Below are positions 26,083-35,268 of a stretch of 64,000 nt of DNA, piece after piece. How positions within the stretch are numbered: the stretch's first letter is position 1; every line of letters starts with the position of its first letter. The translations under genes were made by a program, and so were the position numbers. The stretch lies in the NCBI RefSeq assembly GCF_001999945.1, contig NZ_CP019650.1, positions 2,480,001 through 2,544,000 on the forward strand. Reading direction: 5' to 3'. The notes under the pieces are model-generated. The model saw only the letters and a list, made by a program, of their open reading frames with translations. It did no database searches and was not told where the DNA came from. The stretch comes from Microbulbifer agarilyticus. Lineage in GTDB: Bacteria > Pseudomonadota > Gammaproteobacteria > Pseudomonadales > Cellvibrionaceae.

Positions 26083-28950
26083 TCAGAACGCGTAGCCGTA
26101 GCTCAAGGTGTAGAAACGACCAAGAGAGTTATGATTAAAGTGGTCAACGTTGGCGCCTGTGCCCAGTACCAGCGGCGGCTCCTTGTCGAACAGGTTGTTA
26201 ACGCGCAGGCTCAACCAGCTGCCGTTGTCGAAATCGCGGGCGACGCGCAGGTCGAAGGTCACCCAGCTATCCACCTCAACATTACCTTCGTCATCGATAT
26301 CGACACGAGATGCGAAGTACTCGTTGCCTTCCTCAAGCACCGAATCCAATACACGCGGGCTGGGATCATCCATGTAGCTGTGGGTGTAACGGCCAGTCAA
26401 AGTGGAGGACCAGTCCTCGTAACGCCAACGCAGGGAGCTATTGGCCAACCAACGTGGGTAGGTATAGTTACCCGCTTCCTTCACGATTCCCAGCGCATCA
26501 GATGGCAACTTGTCGAACTCATTCAGGTAGGTACCATCCAGGGTGAAGCGGAAGTTGCCCCAGTTCTCAGTATCGAAGTACTGGGTAAACGCGACATCAA
26601 CACCATTGGTCTTCTGCCAGCCAAGATTGGACAGCTGGAAGTGTGCATCCACTACAAAGCCACCGGCCACTTCAAGGCCAGGCTGGCCAGTAGACAGTTC
26701 ACCTTCGCCAACTACTGCGAAGTCACCATTGAATGCGCGCAGAATGAAGTCATCTTCTTCCACACCGATCAGGTTCTCGTGTTCGATATTCCAGTAATCG
26801 ACAGAGATCTCGGTATCTTCGCTCGGTTTCAAGAGAAAGCCCGCACCCCAGGTAGTAGCAGTTTCCGGCTTCAGGCCATCGTTGCTCACATCCTCGGACA
26901 GCAGAGACTCACCGGACTCATCCGCAAGGCCGTCACAGGCAACAGGGGTTGCGCTACAGTCAACGGAATAGCTGGACAACAGCGTGCCCGCACCAACCTG
27001 CGCCAGAGACGGTGCGCGGAAGGAAGTAGACCAGTTGGAACGGAAGGTAATTGCATCGTTAAACTGATGACGCAGCGCAACCTTCGGGTTGGTGTCGCCA
27101 CCGAAGTTATCGTAGTGATCGTAACGCAAGGCGAACTGCAACTCGGTGTTAGCTGCCAGCGGAATCATCTGCTCCATGTAGACTGCCCACTGGTTACGTG
27201 CGGCGTCGGCAGACGTGGAACTGAAGCCCAGAATCGGCTCAGGATTTAGAGTGGTAGAAACAGCATCACCAGACGGGGTATCCACCACGGACTCGCGGCG
27301 GAACTCACCGCCAAAGGCCACTTGCACGGTACCTGCCGGCAACTCGATCCAGCTACCAGAGATGTTACCGTCAATGGCGTACAGATTTGACTTACCACCG
27401 CGTTTCGCGTCGGTGCGAATCAGGTCGTCCATCTCCGCAATCTGATCAACCTGGCCACCGAAGGGGTTGTACCAGGCAGTGGTTTTGCCGAGGTCTTCAC
27501 AGGTTTCACCCGCGCCGAAACTTGCACTGGGACGTGCCAGGTCTACTTCCCAGCGGTCGACAACGGAACCGTCGGTACACAGATTACCTACGCTGGCATT
27601 GTAGAAAGCATCCGCTTTGTACAACCCGGAAATACCACGCTGCTCGGATTCACTGCGGCCCAGGTTAGCGGCAACTTCCCAGTTCCATTCGTTGACTTCA
27701 CCGCGCAGGCCAGACACCAGGCGCATGGCCTCACTTTCAACTTCTACCGCACGCGCATCTGGGAATTTTCCCCAGGCGAAAATCGGATACCCGTAAAACT
27801 CGCTGAAATCGCTGGTTGGATAATCTGGATGGAAGGAACCTTCCTCAACCAGATCAGCCTTCAGAGCTTCTGGCCACAGCGGGCTTTCCGGATCGAAGGG
27901 CGCGCGGGAGAAGTTTGCCGGAGCAGAAGTGCCGCGGGACTCACTGGTTTGCAACATCAGAGTGTTAAACCACTCCAGATTGTCGGAGATATCGTAATTA
28001 AACGTTGCTACAACACTCGCGCTCTCGTATTCATCCTGAGTCGCGGCAACCGCATTGGTATTGAATTCACAGTAATCGCCGAAGCTGCCAAAACCAAACT
28101 GATCCTCCGGACAGCCGCCGGATACAGGGCCTTCGGTCTGATCGTAATACGCCAGGAACAAGTCATTGAAGCTCGGGTAAACACCCTGCTGACTCGGGCG
28201 CACGGAGTTCGCGGTCAAGTTACGGTCGCGGTCATACATCGCATTGCGAGAAAAAAGGTCAACCACCACCATGGTGTGGCTGGTATCGCCTTCGCGACCC
28301 CACACCCAACTCAGGTTGTATTTACCTTCATCGCTACCGGCGGTGGAGTTGCCGTGGGTCAAGGAAATTTCAGAACCATCAAAATCATCACGCAGCACAA
28401 AGTTCACAACGCCGGCAACCGCGTCGGCACCGTAGGTGGCCGCGGCGCCGCTGGGCAATACTTCTACACGCTCAATGGCAGACAGCGGGATCGAGTTGAC
28501 GTCGACGAAAGACTCCTGCCCCTTGGCAAAAGAGCTCACGGATACGCGACGGCCATTCACCAACACCAGGGTGGAACTGGCGCCCAAGCCACGCAGGGAC
28601 ACACCGGCAGCGCCTACCGGAGTGCTGCTGGAAAGTGCGCCGGAAGTAGCAGTAGAAAAAGTGCCACTGCCGCCACCAGTCTGGGAAAGCTGCTGCAGAA
28701 TTTCGATGGGAGAAGTTGCACCGGAAGCTTCGATGTCATCGCGATCAATTTGCACGACCTGTACCGCGCCTTCGGTATCCAGCCCCTTGATGTGGGTACC
28801 GGTAACCACGATTTCTTCAACGGACGCATCTGCACCTTTTGGTGTTTCCTGTGCCATTGCGAACGCACTGCTGCCAATCAATGAGCAGCCCAGCGCCAGT
28901 CGCACTGCCTTACTCAATGGCGTTTTATTTAGTTGGGTTCTGTTATCCAT
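26083..28950 (-). CDS. TonB-dependent receptor (omp-region type, large)
   Basis: Energised outer-membrane importer of 955 residues. ATG 28950 has a strong GGAGGG site eight bases away and opens a signal peptide (ALGCSLIGSSAFAMAQ). The N-terminal plug has EEIVVTGTHIKG (TonB-box-like), VSLRGLGASSTLVLVNGRRV and VEVLPSGAAATYGADAVAGVVNFVLR, as in the large receptors for peptides or glycans. The barrel ends SLGRFYTLSYGYAF with a C-terminal Phe. It is transcribed in the same direction as, and 67 bases before, the YfcC/iadA operon, so it probably imports the dipeptide released outside by the cyanophycinases. The substrate is inferred from neighbours only. Confidence 0.93.
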   Translation of the reverse strand: MDNRTQLNKTPLSKAVRLALGCSLIGSSAFAMAQETPKGADASVEEIVVTGTHIKGLDTEGAVQVVQIDRDDIEASGATSPIEILQQLSQTGGGSGTFSTATSGALSSSTPVGAAGVSLRGLGASSTLVLVNGRRVSVSSFAKGQESFVDVNSIPLSAIERVEVLPSGAAATYGADAVAGVVNFVLRDDFDGSEISLTHGNSTAGSDEGKYNLSWVWGREGDTSHTMVVVDLFSRNAMYDRDRNLTANSVRPSQQGVYPSFNDLFLAYYDQTEGPVSGGCPEDQFGFGSFGDYCEFNTNAVAATQDEYESASVVATFNYDISDNLEWFNTLMLQTSESRGTSAPANFSRAPFDPESPLWPEALKADLVEEGSFHPDYPTSDFSEFYGYPIFAWGKFPDARAVEVESEAMRLVSGLRGEVNEWNWEVAANLGRSESEQRGISGLYKADAFYNASVGNLCTDGSVVDRWEVDLARPSASFGAGETCEDLGKTTAWYNPFGGQVDQIAEMDDLIRTDAKRGGKSNLYAIDGNISGSWIELPAGTVQVAFGGEFRRESVVDTPSGDAVSTTLNPEPILGFSSTSADAARNQWAVYMEQMIPLAANTELQFALRYDHYDNFGGDTNPKVALRHQFNDAITFRSNWSTSFRAPSLAQVGAGTLLSSYSVDCSATPVACDGLADESGESLLSEDVSNDGLKPETATTWGAGFLLKPSEDTEISVDYWNIEHENLIGVEEDDFILRAFNGDFAVVGEGELSTGQPGLEVAGGFVVDAHFQLSNLGWQKTNGVDVAFTQYFDTENWGNFRFTLDGTYLNEFDKLPSDALGIVKEAGNYTYPRWLANSSLRWRYEDWSSTLTGRYTHSYMDDPSPRVLDSVLEEGNEYFASRVDIDDEGNVEVDSWVTFDLRVARDFDNGSWLSLRVNNLFDKEPPLVLGTGANVDHFNHNSLGRFYTLSYGYAF

Positions 28951-29689
28951 TTTATTGCCCTCCAGGAAAAATTCCTGTCTCCGATGGTTGTTTAGTTTTT
29001 CTGTGAGATTCGAAAATGCGCGAACTACAAGCATCAACAATCGACACTTCAGGCTCGCAAAAGATTTCCCTGGAAAAACCGGCGGCAATGCAGTGCAATA
29101 ACCCATGCAATCGACACCAAAGCAACGCATAAGCATTGCCAACAGAGCTCGACAAAATGAGTTGGAAATAAGAACGGATGAAACCGACTTATAGCTTCCT
29201 TGCACCCGCGCATAAATAAGCGGGGCCCCCGGTTAAACCGAGGTGGGGAAGCTACTCGTCAAACCACTCGCTGAGGTAGTAGTTGGAGGAGCAGCGCTTG
29301 ACAGTAGCAACCTTGTTCATTTTGCTCTTGATGCCTTGCACTGTTTATCAAGTACGTTTAACCAAATAACGACACTTGAACTTGGGAGTCAGATCGATCG
29401 CTCTCCTGATTCGGGTTTATCGCGTCAGAAGCATAACCAAATCTGATTACTATCGATCACACACCAATTTTTATCACGATGAAAAAAACCTGTAAAGGTT
29501 TTCTGCTACAGAATTAAATTCAGAAGCAGATATCGCCGGCAGCCGAATAATCTGCGATATCGGCAATTGAATTGTGGCGTATCTGCGATGACGTGGGAAG
29601 GAAACTGCTCGACGGTGAACCGGAGGGGAACAAATTCCCCTTCCGGTTCACCAATTCAATCACAACGTTTTGTTTTGCCGCAGCGGAAC
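28951..29689. other. 739-base intergenic region between receptor and second cyanophycinase
   Basis: Holds the long leader and promoter region of the TonB receptor and, near 29614-29652, a near-perfect hairpin after the second cyanophycinase gene. No convincing ORF, tRNA or named motif was seen in the 660 bases between. The region is AT-richer (about 29440-29590) than the flanking genes, as a promoter zone would be. Confidence 0.5.
29614..29652 (-). terminator. Long hairpin after the second cyanophycinase gene
   Basis: GGTGAACCGGA plus GGGGAA (29614-29630) pairs with TTCCCC plus TCCGGTTCACC (29635-29652), 17 base pairs with one bulged T and a 4-base loop. It lies 38 bases past the stop at 29690. 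No T-run follows on the minus strand, so it may stabilise the mRNA end or terminate by another route. Confidence 0.6.
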
Positions 29690-31111
29690 TTACTGATACG
29701 GCTGATTGATATAGAAGTTATTGGAGCGACCATCGATGCCTATGCGCTTCGGGGTCACATTGCTGGCACCGTTGGATATATTGAATTGATCAAACTCGCC
29801 CAGCTTATAGCGCAGGACATCTTCATAAATAACCGGCTGGCCACACTGAGCTTGCGTGCGACTGGTCTGACCATCCTCTTGCAGCACATACACGCTGCCC
29901 GCGCCATCAACTACACCACTGCCGTCAGGAGTAAAGAAGATCGAAGTGGCTTCGTCGACGCCGATGCCCTGAATGCCCGCAGGTAGTCCCGCCATAAAAG
30001 CCATTAAACGGCCCATACGATCGCGCTCGGCAAAATGCGTATCTACGATCACGCCCTGCATGATTGCAGTCGTCAGGAAGCCATCGGAAATATTGGTATT
30101 TTCGTGGCACAGGTCACTCACGGCTTCGGAGGAGTAGGCACCCAGCACGCCGTCAGGGTCGTAGATGTGCTCGGACTGCACAGCCGCACCGGCAGAGGTA
30201 CCGCCCAGGACACCACCACGTGCAATCACCTCATCCAGTGCCTGCTGGAGCGGAGTGCCCTGCCACTGATTCAGGTAGTCGGACTGGTCGCCACCGGCAA
30301 TCCACACAAACTCGGCAGAGCGTACGGCCCAGGCAACGTATTCGTCATTGGCGTGCTGTTGACGATCAACAATCAGGGTTTCGACGGAATCTGCATTGAG
30401 CAGCCCCTGCAGATAATCGTTGTAGCCATCGCTGCCACTGGTACGTAGCACCACGACATCACCACCACCGATCAACGGCTCTACACGACGGGTAAACGCG
30501 GCATCGACATCGCTGCCGCCGCCCATCACCAGCAAGCCGCCGGAAGTCTGGTTTACACAGATATCGGCTTCACTCCCCGTGATGTATCGGGTCAAGCCAC
30601 CCGGCTTCGCCGGACGCGCGCCAACATTACAGTCGCCGCCACCGCTACTTCCGCCGCTGCTACCACCACTACTGCTACCGCCACTACTACTTCCACCCCC
30701 ACTGCTGGACGGGATGCCGTCCACATTCAGGGTGTAATCACCACGGCCCTTATAACGGGTTACCTTGAGCGTATACAGGCCACTGCCGTTGACACTGACA
30801 CTGGCTGACTCAGGACGGTTGCTCGTCTCGGCGCTATACAGTTGCTGCGACGCGTCATACAGGTGCCAATCAAAGTCGTCGCCACTATCGTGCGCCAGAG
30901 AGATATCTAAATCGGACGGAGTATCAATATTGAAGTAATACCAGTCCTGATCCCTGCGGTTGGCAATATTGCCAGCGACCGCCTGACCAGAACATACAGG
31001 ACCATCGGCATCAGCCTCGGCATCATTCGATTCGGTCTCCGCGGAGACACAGGCCAGCGCGCCGTGACTCATCGTGGAAAGCAAAAAAAGCGGGATAAGT
31101 TTTTTCTTCAC
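29690..31111 (-). CDS. Secreted cyanophycinase-like peptidase S51 with pre-peptidase domain
   Basis: Second extracellular cyanophycinase of the locus, 473 residues. GTG 31111 has GAGGA eight bases upstream. Order: signal peptide (MKKKLIPLFLLSTMSHGALA); a PPC-type beta domain near 40-131 with DQDWYYFNIDTPSDLDISL and SGLYTLKVTRYKGRGDYTLNV; a Ser/Gly linker at 135-159 of SSSGG repeats; then the S51 catalytic domain with GGLLVMGGGSDVD, WIAGGDQSDY, nucleophile Ser306 in GGTSAGAA, and VIVDTHFAERDRMGRL (His359). The linker is a common way for marine bacteria to separate a substrate-holding domain from a catalytic one. Paired cysteines (C21/C40, C161/C185 and others) suit a secreted protein. It is separated from the receptor by 739 bases and probably has its own promoter. 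Confidence 0.87.
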   Translation of the reverse strand: MKKKLIPLFLLSTMSHGALACVSAETESNDAEADADGPVCSGQAVAGNIANRRDQDWYYFNIDTPSDLDISLAHDSGDDFDWHLYDASQQLYSAETSNRPESASVSVNGSGLYTLKVTRYKGRGDYTLNVDGIPSSSGGGSSSGGSSSGGSSGGSSGGGDCNVGARPAKPGGLTRYITGSEADICVNQTSGGLLVMGGGSDVDAAFTRRVEPLIGGGDVVVLRTSGSDGYNDYLQGLLNADSVETLIVDRQQHANDEYVAWAVRSAEFVWIAGGDQSDYLNQWQGTPLQQALDEVIARGGVLGGTSAGAAVQSEHIYDPDGVLGAYSSEAVSDLCHENTNISDGFLTTAIMQGVIVDTHFAERDRMGRLMAFMAGLPAGIQGIGVDEATSIFFTPDGSGVVDGAGSVYVLQEDGQTSRTQAQCGQPVIYEDVLRYKLGEFDQFNISNGASNVTPKRIGIDGRSNNFYINQPYQ

Positions 31112-31252
31112 CTTAGGTTCCTCTATGCGTCGTTATTGTTATCGCCAATCTATGGCACGGCACATGATTACCCAAGTAGTCGGCCGCGGAAGCGTCATCC
31201 GCGGCCAAAGGGAGAAAACAGGCAAGTTAGGGATAAAACAGAACAGTTTATG

Positions 31253-31561
31253 TTAGAAACTGCAGTCAAGAGCGTCCAACAACATGTGCGTAATGAGGCC
31301 AATACCCAACCAGCGTAATGGCTTCCAAGGTAAAAACATCATCGCACCGTAGACGGAAATCGGCAGTAATTTATGCAGCGGATGGAAGTTGATACTGCAA
31401 CGACCGGGATCGTAGATCGGCGTCGCCAGCAAATGATCAAGATCTACCAGATTCGCAGCCAACATAAACAAGGCGGCCTTCTTCCATTCGTCGCGAAAGA
31501 AAAACCACGCAATAGCGAGAGGGACAAGAAAATGGAGAACAATATGAATGTAACTGAACAT
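31253..31561 (-). CDS. DUF6122 family small membrane protein
   Basis: Integral membrane protein of 102 residues with three or four hydrophobic helices and a conserved acidic/histidine stretch (NLVDLDHLLATPIYDPGRCS, then NFHPLHKL), as in DUF6122/YdjM-like metal-binding membrane hydrolase folds. The closing ITHMLLDALDC adds a further His/Asp pair. Function unknown. Its ATG shares one base with the stop of the GntR gene (TGATG), so the two are translationally coupled and probably act in the same response. Confidence 0.75.
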   Translation of the reverse strand: MFSYIHIVLHFLVPLAIAWFFFRDEWKKAALFMLAANLVDLDHLLATPIYDPGRCSINFHPLHKLLPISVYGAMMFLPWKPLRWLGIGLITHMLLDALDCSF

Positions 31562-32235
31562 CAGTGCGGCATTAACTCTTCAGCAGAAATGGAGCCCAGT
31601 CCCTCTTCAATATCCTGACGAATGGCGGTGCGCACACGCTGCTCATCTTTTGCCGCGATAGCCTCAATCAAGTCCTGATGGCGATCGGGTAACTCCTGCA
31701 CACCAAAGCGCTGGAATACCAAATGCTGCAACGGTGCGGTCTGCAGCCAGAGGCTCTCGATCAATGACAAAATGATATGCGGATGACCAAGACGATACAG
31801 GGTGAAGTGGAACTCGAGGTTGGCGGCAACATACTCCTGTATGTCATTTTTTGCCAGCGACTCGGTTACCCGATCGTCGAGACCTCTTAACGTTTCGAGC
31901 TCGGCATCTCCTACCTGCGGTAGCGCCTGGGCCGCGGCCTGGCACTCGAGCGCCACCCGGGCAGCACAAATTTCGTCCAACTTTTCCCGCGTCATGCTCG
32001 GCACGGTCACGCGGCGGGTATCGGAAAGTTCCAACGCCCGCTCCGAGGTAAGCCGGCGCAGGGCCTCGCGCACGGGCATTGGGCTGCAGTCGAGCTCGGC
32101 AGCCAAGCCGCGAATCGTGATGGGATTACCGGGTAAAAACTGGCCCCGGAGAATCGCATCGCGCACCTGGTAGTACACCCGCTCCTGGGTGGTCCGGAAC
32201 TCTTCCTGCGGCTGAGTAAATTCGGCGTCTTTCAC
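31561..32235 (-). CDS. GntR family regulator, FCD subfamily
   Basis: Metabolite-responsive repressor-type protein of 224 residues. The N-terminal winged HTH (VYYQVRDAILRGQFLPGNPI, LAAELDCSPMPVREALRRL) lies at about 18-70 and an all-alpha FCD ligand domain follows (RVALECQAAAQALP, NLEFHFTLYRLGHPH, ILSLIESLWLQ, RHQDLIEAIAAKDEQRVRTAI). The His residues in those helices fit the metal-linked carboxylate pocket of FCD proteins. GTG start with GGAAG nearby. Coupled to the DUF6122 gene. Its regulated genes are not evident; the FadR-like group usually senses organic acids. Confidence 0.88.
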   Translation of the reverse strand: MKDAEFTQPQEEFRTTQERVYYQVRDAILRGQFLPGNPITIRGLAAELDCSPMPVREALRRLTSERALELSDTRRVTVPSMTREKLDEICAARVALECQAAAQALPQVGDAELETLRGLDDRVTESLAKNDIQEYVAANLEFHFTLYRLGHPHIILSLIESLWLQTAPLQHLVFQRFGVQELPDRHQDLIEAIAAKDEQRVRTAIRQDIEEGLGSISAEELMPH

Positions 32236-32300
32236 TGGTCTTCCACTGCTCTTCCACTTACTTAGTGGCGCGGTTGCGAGGTTGCTCCCTCAGCTATACC

Positions 32301-33413
32301 TCACGCGGACATTGCCAGACGGTGAGGCTCTTCATCACTGCCAACCTCGATAAGCTCGTTGGCAATGGCGCCAGTTTGCCACATTTCGAAGAAATCCTCC
32401 GCAACCCGTTTGCCGGCCTCGGTCACCGCATTCCAGTACTTGAGGCGCTCTTCCGTGGAGAGTTTGACGAAGTCATCGCGATCCGGGATTTTCCCATAAG
32501 GTAATTTGGCTACCCACGACGGCGATGGTGCCACCAAAATTACATTATCCATGGCACCGCCACGCACCCAGCGCCACCGCAGGCTCTTGTCGAACCAGCC
32601 CGGGACCATATACGGGAAGAAATGGGGGTACAGCACCAACCCTTCCGGATGCTCAAACCCAAGATCAAAGTGATAATCGGTAATACCGCCGTCGCGGTAG
32701 TTACCCGCAGGCGCCCCGGAGGGAGTCGGCACGCCGGCCATCACAAGAGGGATGGAGCCGCTGGCCAGCACCGCCGGGCAGACGTTCTCCGGGTTCAGCG
32801 GCGTGTTGACCGTACTCAGGTTGCGGAAGCCCACTGCCGGCGCATCACCGGCATGGAACACCACCCGATCCCAAAAAGCCTGCAAACTGCGGCGACTGAC
32901 CGCATTGGCCAAAGCAGATGCGAGTAACGCTGGCGCCAACAGCGCCTTTTTCTCACTGGCCAGCGGCCCGCGCCCACGCACGGTCACAAAATGACTGCGC
33001 CACACCGAATTGCTGGCAACCTGCGCGGCCCCCTGCTCTCCCAAAACCCGAAGCAGGATATCTTCCCCTTTTGAGGTGATCTCCGCAGGCGTCGGACGCT
33101 CGCTGGCATAGGTCTGGTTGATGTAGCCATGCTCCAGAACCTCCAGCGCCTCCATTGGATTGGCGGTGGCATAGCACATGTTGCGGAAGCTACCGATCGA
33201 GGAGCCCAGCGTGGCAATCGGCGCACTCCGGTCGCGGAAAAACTCGCCGATCAATACCCGGTCAAGCTGACTGATGGAAAGCCACTTGGGGCCGCCGGAA
33301 GCGCCCACCAGAGTGGATACCATGCTCTGGTTCAAACCTTCATCGCGCACTCGACGAGCAGCATTGGCGCCGGCAAGTACGACACAGCTGCGGGATTTGT
33401 TCGGGTTGGCCAT
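32301..33413 (-). CDS. Patatin-like phospholipase
   Basis: Predicted lipid acyl hydrolase of 370 residues using a Ser/Asp dyad. LVGASGGPKWLSI near residue 36 gives the oxyanion glycine loop, the nucleophile sits in GSSIGSF (Ser72), and the catalytic Asp in YRDGGITDY near residue 245. The N-terminus has no signal peptide, so it is cytoplasmic. ATG 33413 with GAGAG upstream fits better than the longer frame from 33458, which would overlap the glyoxalase gene stop. It lies 38 bases after that gene on the same strand, so the two may be cotranscribed. Confidence 0.83.
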   Translation of the reverse strand: MANPNKSRSCVVLAGANAARRVRDEGLNQSMVSTLVGASGGPKWLSISQLDRVLIGEFFRDRSAPIATLGSSIGSFRNMCYATANPMEALEVLEHGYINQTYASERPTPAEITSKGEDILLRVLGEQGAAQVASNSVWRSHFVTVRGRGPLASEKKALLAPALLASALANAVSRRSLQAFWDRVVFHAGDAPAVGFRNLSTVNTPLNPENVCPAVLASGSIPLVMAGVPTPSGAPAGNYRDGGITDYHFDLGFEHPEGLVLYPHFFPYMVPGWFDKSLRWRWVRGGAMDNVILVAPSPSWVAKLPYGKIPDRDDFVKLSTEERLKYWNAVTEAGKRVAEDFFEMWQTGAIANELIEVGSDEEPHRLAMSA

Positions 33414-33451
33414 CTTTAGCTCTCTTCTATTACTGCGAAGACCGGAAGTGG

Positions 33452-33892
33452 TTACCACTCTCCGATGTTTTCCATGGAAGCCCAGGGCTCCTGCGGCGGC
33501 AGGGAGTCACCTTTCTGCAACAGCTCAATGGAAATATTGTCTGGGGAACGTACAAACGCCATGTGGCCGTCACGCGGCGGGCGATTGATCGTCACCCCCA
33601 TATCCATCAGGCGCTGACACGTCTCATAGATGTTGTCCACGCGGTAAGCCAGATGACCAAAGTTGCGGCCGCCGGTGTAGGTCTCCGGGTCCCAGTTGTA
33701 GGTCAACTCGAGGCACGGGCGTTTTTCCGCTTCCGCGCTGTCTTTGTCCCCGGGCGCCGCGAGAAAAATCAGGGAGAAACGCCCTCTCTCATAATCGGTA
33801 CGCCGGACCAGATACAGACCAAGCTTGTCGCAATAAAACTCCAGCGACTTGTCCAGATCGGTGACACGCACCATTGTGTGCAAATATTCCAC
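33452..33892 (-). CDS. gloA: Lactoylglutathione lyase (glyoxalase I)
   Basis: Converts the methylglyoxal-glutathione hemithioacetal to S-lactoylglutathione. The 146-residue product has the usual two beta-alpha-beta-beta-beta modules and all four metal ligands: His5 (YLHTMVRV), Glu62 (CLELTYNW), His80 (FGHLAYRVD) and Glu127 (ISIELLQ), with LGLYLVRR and the long [20 protein letters not shown] stretch distinctive of the Ni(II)-type enzyme. GTG start with AAGGAGG upstream. It may be cotranscribed with the patatin gene. Confidence 0.9.
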   Translation of the reverse strand: MEYLHTMVRVTDLDKSLEFYCDKLGLYLVRRTDYERGRFSLIFLAAPGDKDSAEAEKRPCLELTYNWDPETYTGGRNFGHLAYRVDNIYETCQRLMDMGVTINRPPRDGHMAFVRSPDNISIELLQKGDSLPPQEPWASMENIGEW

Positions 33893-33977
33893 TGCAACGC
33901 CTCCTTTGCGGGATTACAATCCCGATACGTCCATTGGATGACAATCTAATCATCCCCAATAAAGTTTCCAGAACGAA

Positions 33978-35156
33978 ATGTACCAAAAATACTATCGACA
34001 TTTTTTAAAGGGGGCTCAAAAAGCCGCCTCCCCAGGCTGCGACCTACCGGTTCTGCATATGGCCTGCCACTCCCATCACTACTGGGCCGACGTGACCCTG
34101 GATGCGGTCAACGAATACTGGTACGACGCCGCAGCAATGGCAGACCAGAAGTGGGAAAAGATCTTCGGCGAGAAGATACCCGCCTTCCAGCGGGGTATAG
34201 CAAGCGCCCTGAACCTGCCGGCCCCGGAGCAGGTTGCCCTGGCCCCGAACACCCACGAGCTGGTCTACCGCCTGCTGAGCGGTTTCGACCTGAGCCAGCC
34301 ATTGCACATCCTGACCACCGATGGCGAATTCTACAGCTTTGCCCGCCAGTTGTTGCGGCTTGAAGAATTGCCCAATGTGCAGGTCACCCGCGTCCCCACC
34401 CAGCCTTACGCAACGCTGGCGACCAGGTTTGAGCAGGCGCTGCAATCCGGCCGCTACCAGCTGGCCTACGCCAGCCAGGTGTTTTTCGATTCCGGGGTCG
34501 CGTTTCCGGAACTGCTGGCACTGGCGGAGCGCAAGCCAGAAGCCGCGCAAATGGTGATCGATGGCTACCACGGGTTCTATGCCCGCCCCACCGATCTCGG
34601 CAAGGTGGCCGACAAGGTGTTCTATACCGCTGGCTCATACAAGTATCTGGGCGCCGGGGAAGGCATGTGTTTTATGACCATCCCGCGCGGCTGCCAATTG
34701 CGGCCACTGTATACCGGCTGGTTTGCGGAGATGGCGGAGCTGGAGAATCGCAGCGAAGGCGTCGGCTTTGGCAACGACTGGCTGCGCTTTGCCGGCTCTA
34801 CCATCGATTTCTCGCCACTGTACAAGGCCCTGGCGGTACTGGAGCTTCATCAGCAGGAAGGCATTTCCGTGGATAGCATCCACCGCTATGTACTGAACAA
34901 TCAGCGGCGCTTCCTCGCTACGATGGACGCTGCAGATCACCCGATCCTGAACCGCGAGAACCTGATCGCACACGATTTGGAAAGCGGTCACGGCCACTTC
35001 TTCACATTCCGCTGCGGTAGCGCCCAAGGCGCCGAGCAGTTGCAGGCAACGCTGCGCGAGAAAAATGTGCTCTGCGATCGACGCCAGCAACTGCTGCGCC
35101 TGGGCTTTGCGCTCTACCACCCGGAAGAAGAAAGCTTCGCGCGCCTATTCACCTGA
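33978..35156 (+). CDS. Class V aminotransferase fold PLP enzyme, kynureninase-like
   Basis: Fold-type I PLP protein of 392 residues. The order of motifs resembles kynureninase: N-terminal HSHHYWADVTLDA, the PLP-phosphate segment APNTHELVYRLL, Asp/His of VIDGYHGFYARP near 195, and the Schiff-base Lys in YTAGSYKYLGAGEGMCF near 217. A WLRFAGSTIDFSPLYKALAVL region matches the family's C-terminal part. True kynureninase motifs are not all certain, so it may be a cysteine-desulfurase-like or other class V enzyme. Not linked to other kynurenine genes in the window. Divergent from the glyoxalase gene. Confidence 0.72.
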   Translation: MYQKYYRHFLKGAQKAASPGCDLPVLHMACHSHHYWADVTLDAVNEYWYDAAAMADQKWEKIFGEKIPAFQRGIASALNLPAPEQVALAPNTHELVYRLLSGFDLSQPLHILTTDGEFYSFARQLLRLEELPNVQVTRVPTQPYATLATRFEQALQSGRYQLAYASQVFFDSGVAFPELLALAERKPEAAQMVIDGYHGFYARPTDLGKVADKVFYTAGSYKYLGAGEGMCFMTIPRGCQLRPLYTGWFAEMAELENRSEGVGFGNDWLRFAGSTIDFSPLYKALAVLELHQQEGISVDSIHRYVLNNQRRFLATMDAADHPILNRENLIAHDLESGHGHFFTFRCGSAQGAEQLQATLREKNVLCDRRQQLLRLGFALYHPEEESFARLFT

Positions 35157-35268
35157 TGTTCAGTTAGCTGACGCGATAATAGCCATCATTACGATGTAAC
35201 TTTAGCCACAGCAACTCTTTCCGTAATCACTCGGTCAGCAGTCACTCCGGCAAGAAAAAGGATTCGCT

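Noticed and set aside
25921-27249. 442-codon open frame on the plus strand
   Set aside because: Antisense to the carrier and TonB receptor genes; composition is that of a shadow frame.
27829-28884. 351-codon plus-strand frame
   Set aside because: Antisense to the TonB receptor, with no recognisable domain.
29223-29245. Imperfect hairpin CCCCCGGTTAAACCGAGG
   Set aside because: Contains a mismatch and a three-base loop, so no terminator or switch can be supported.
30640-30710. Tandem-repeat-like DNA
   Set aside because: It is explained by the Ser/Gly codons of the linker in the secreted cyanophycinase.
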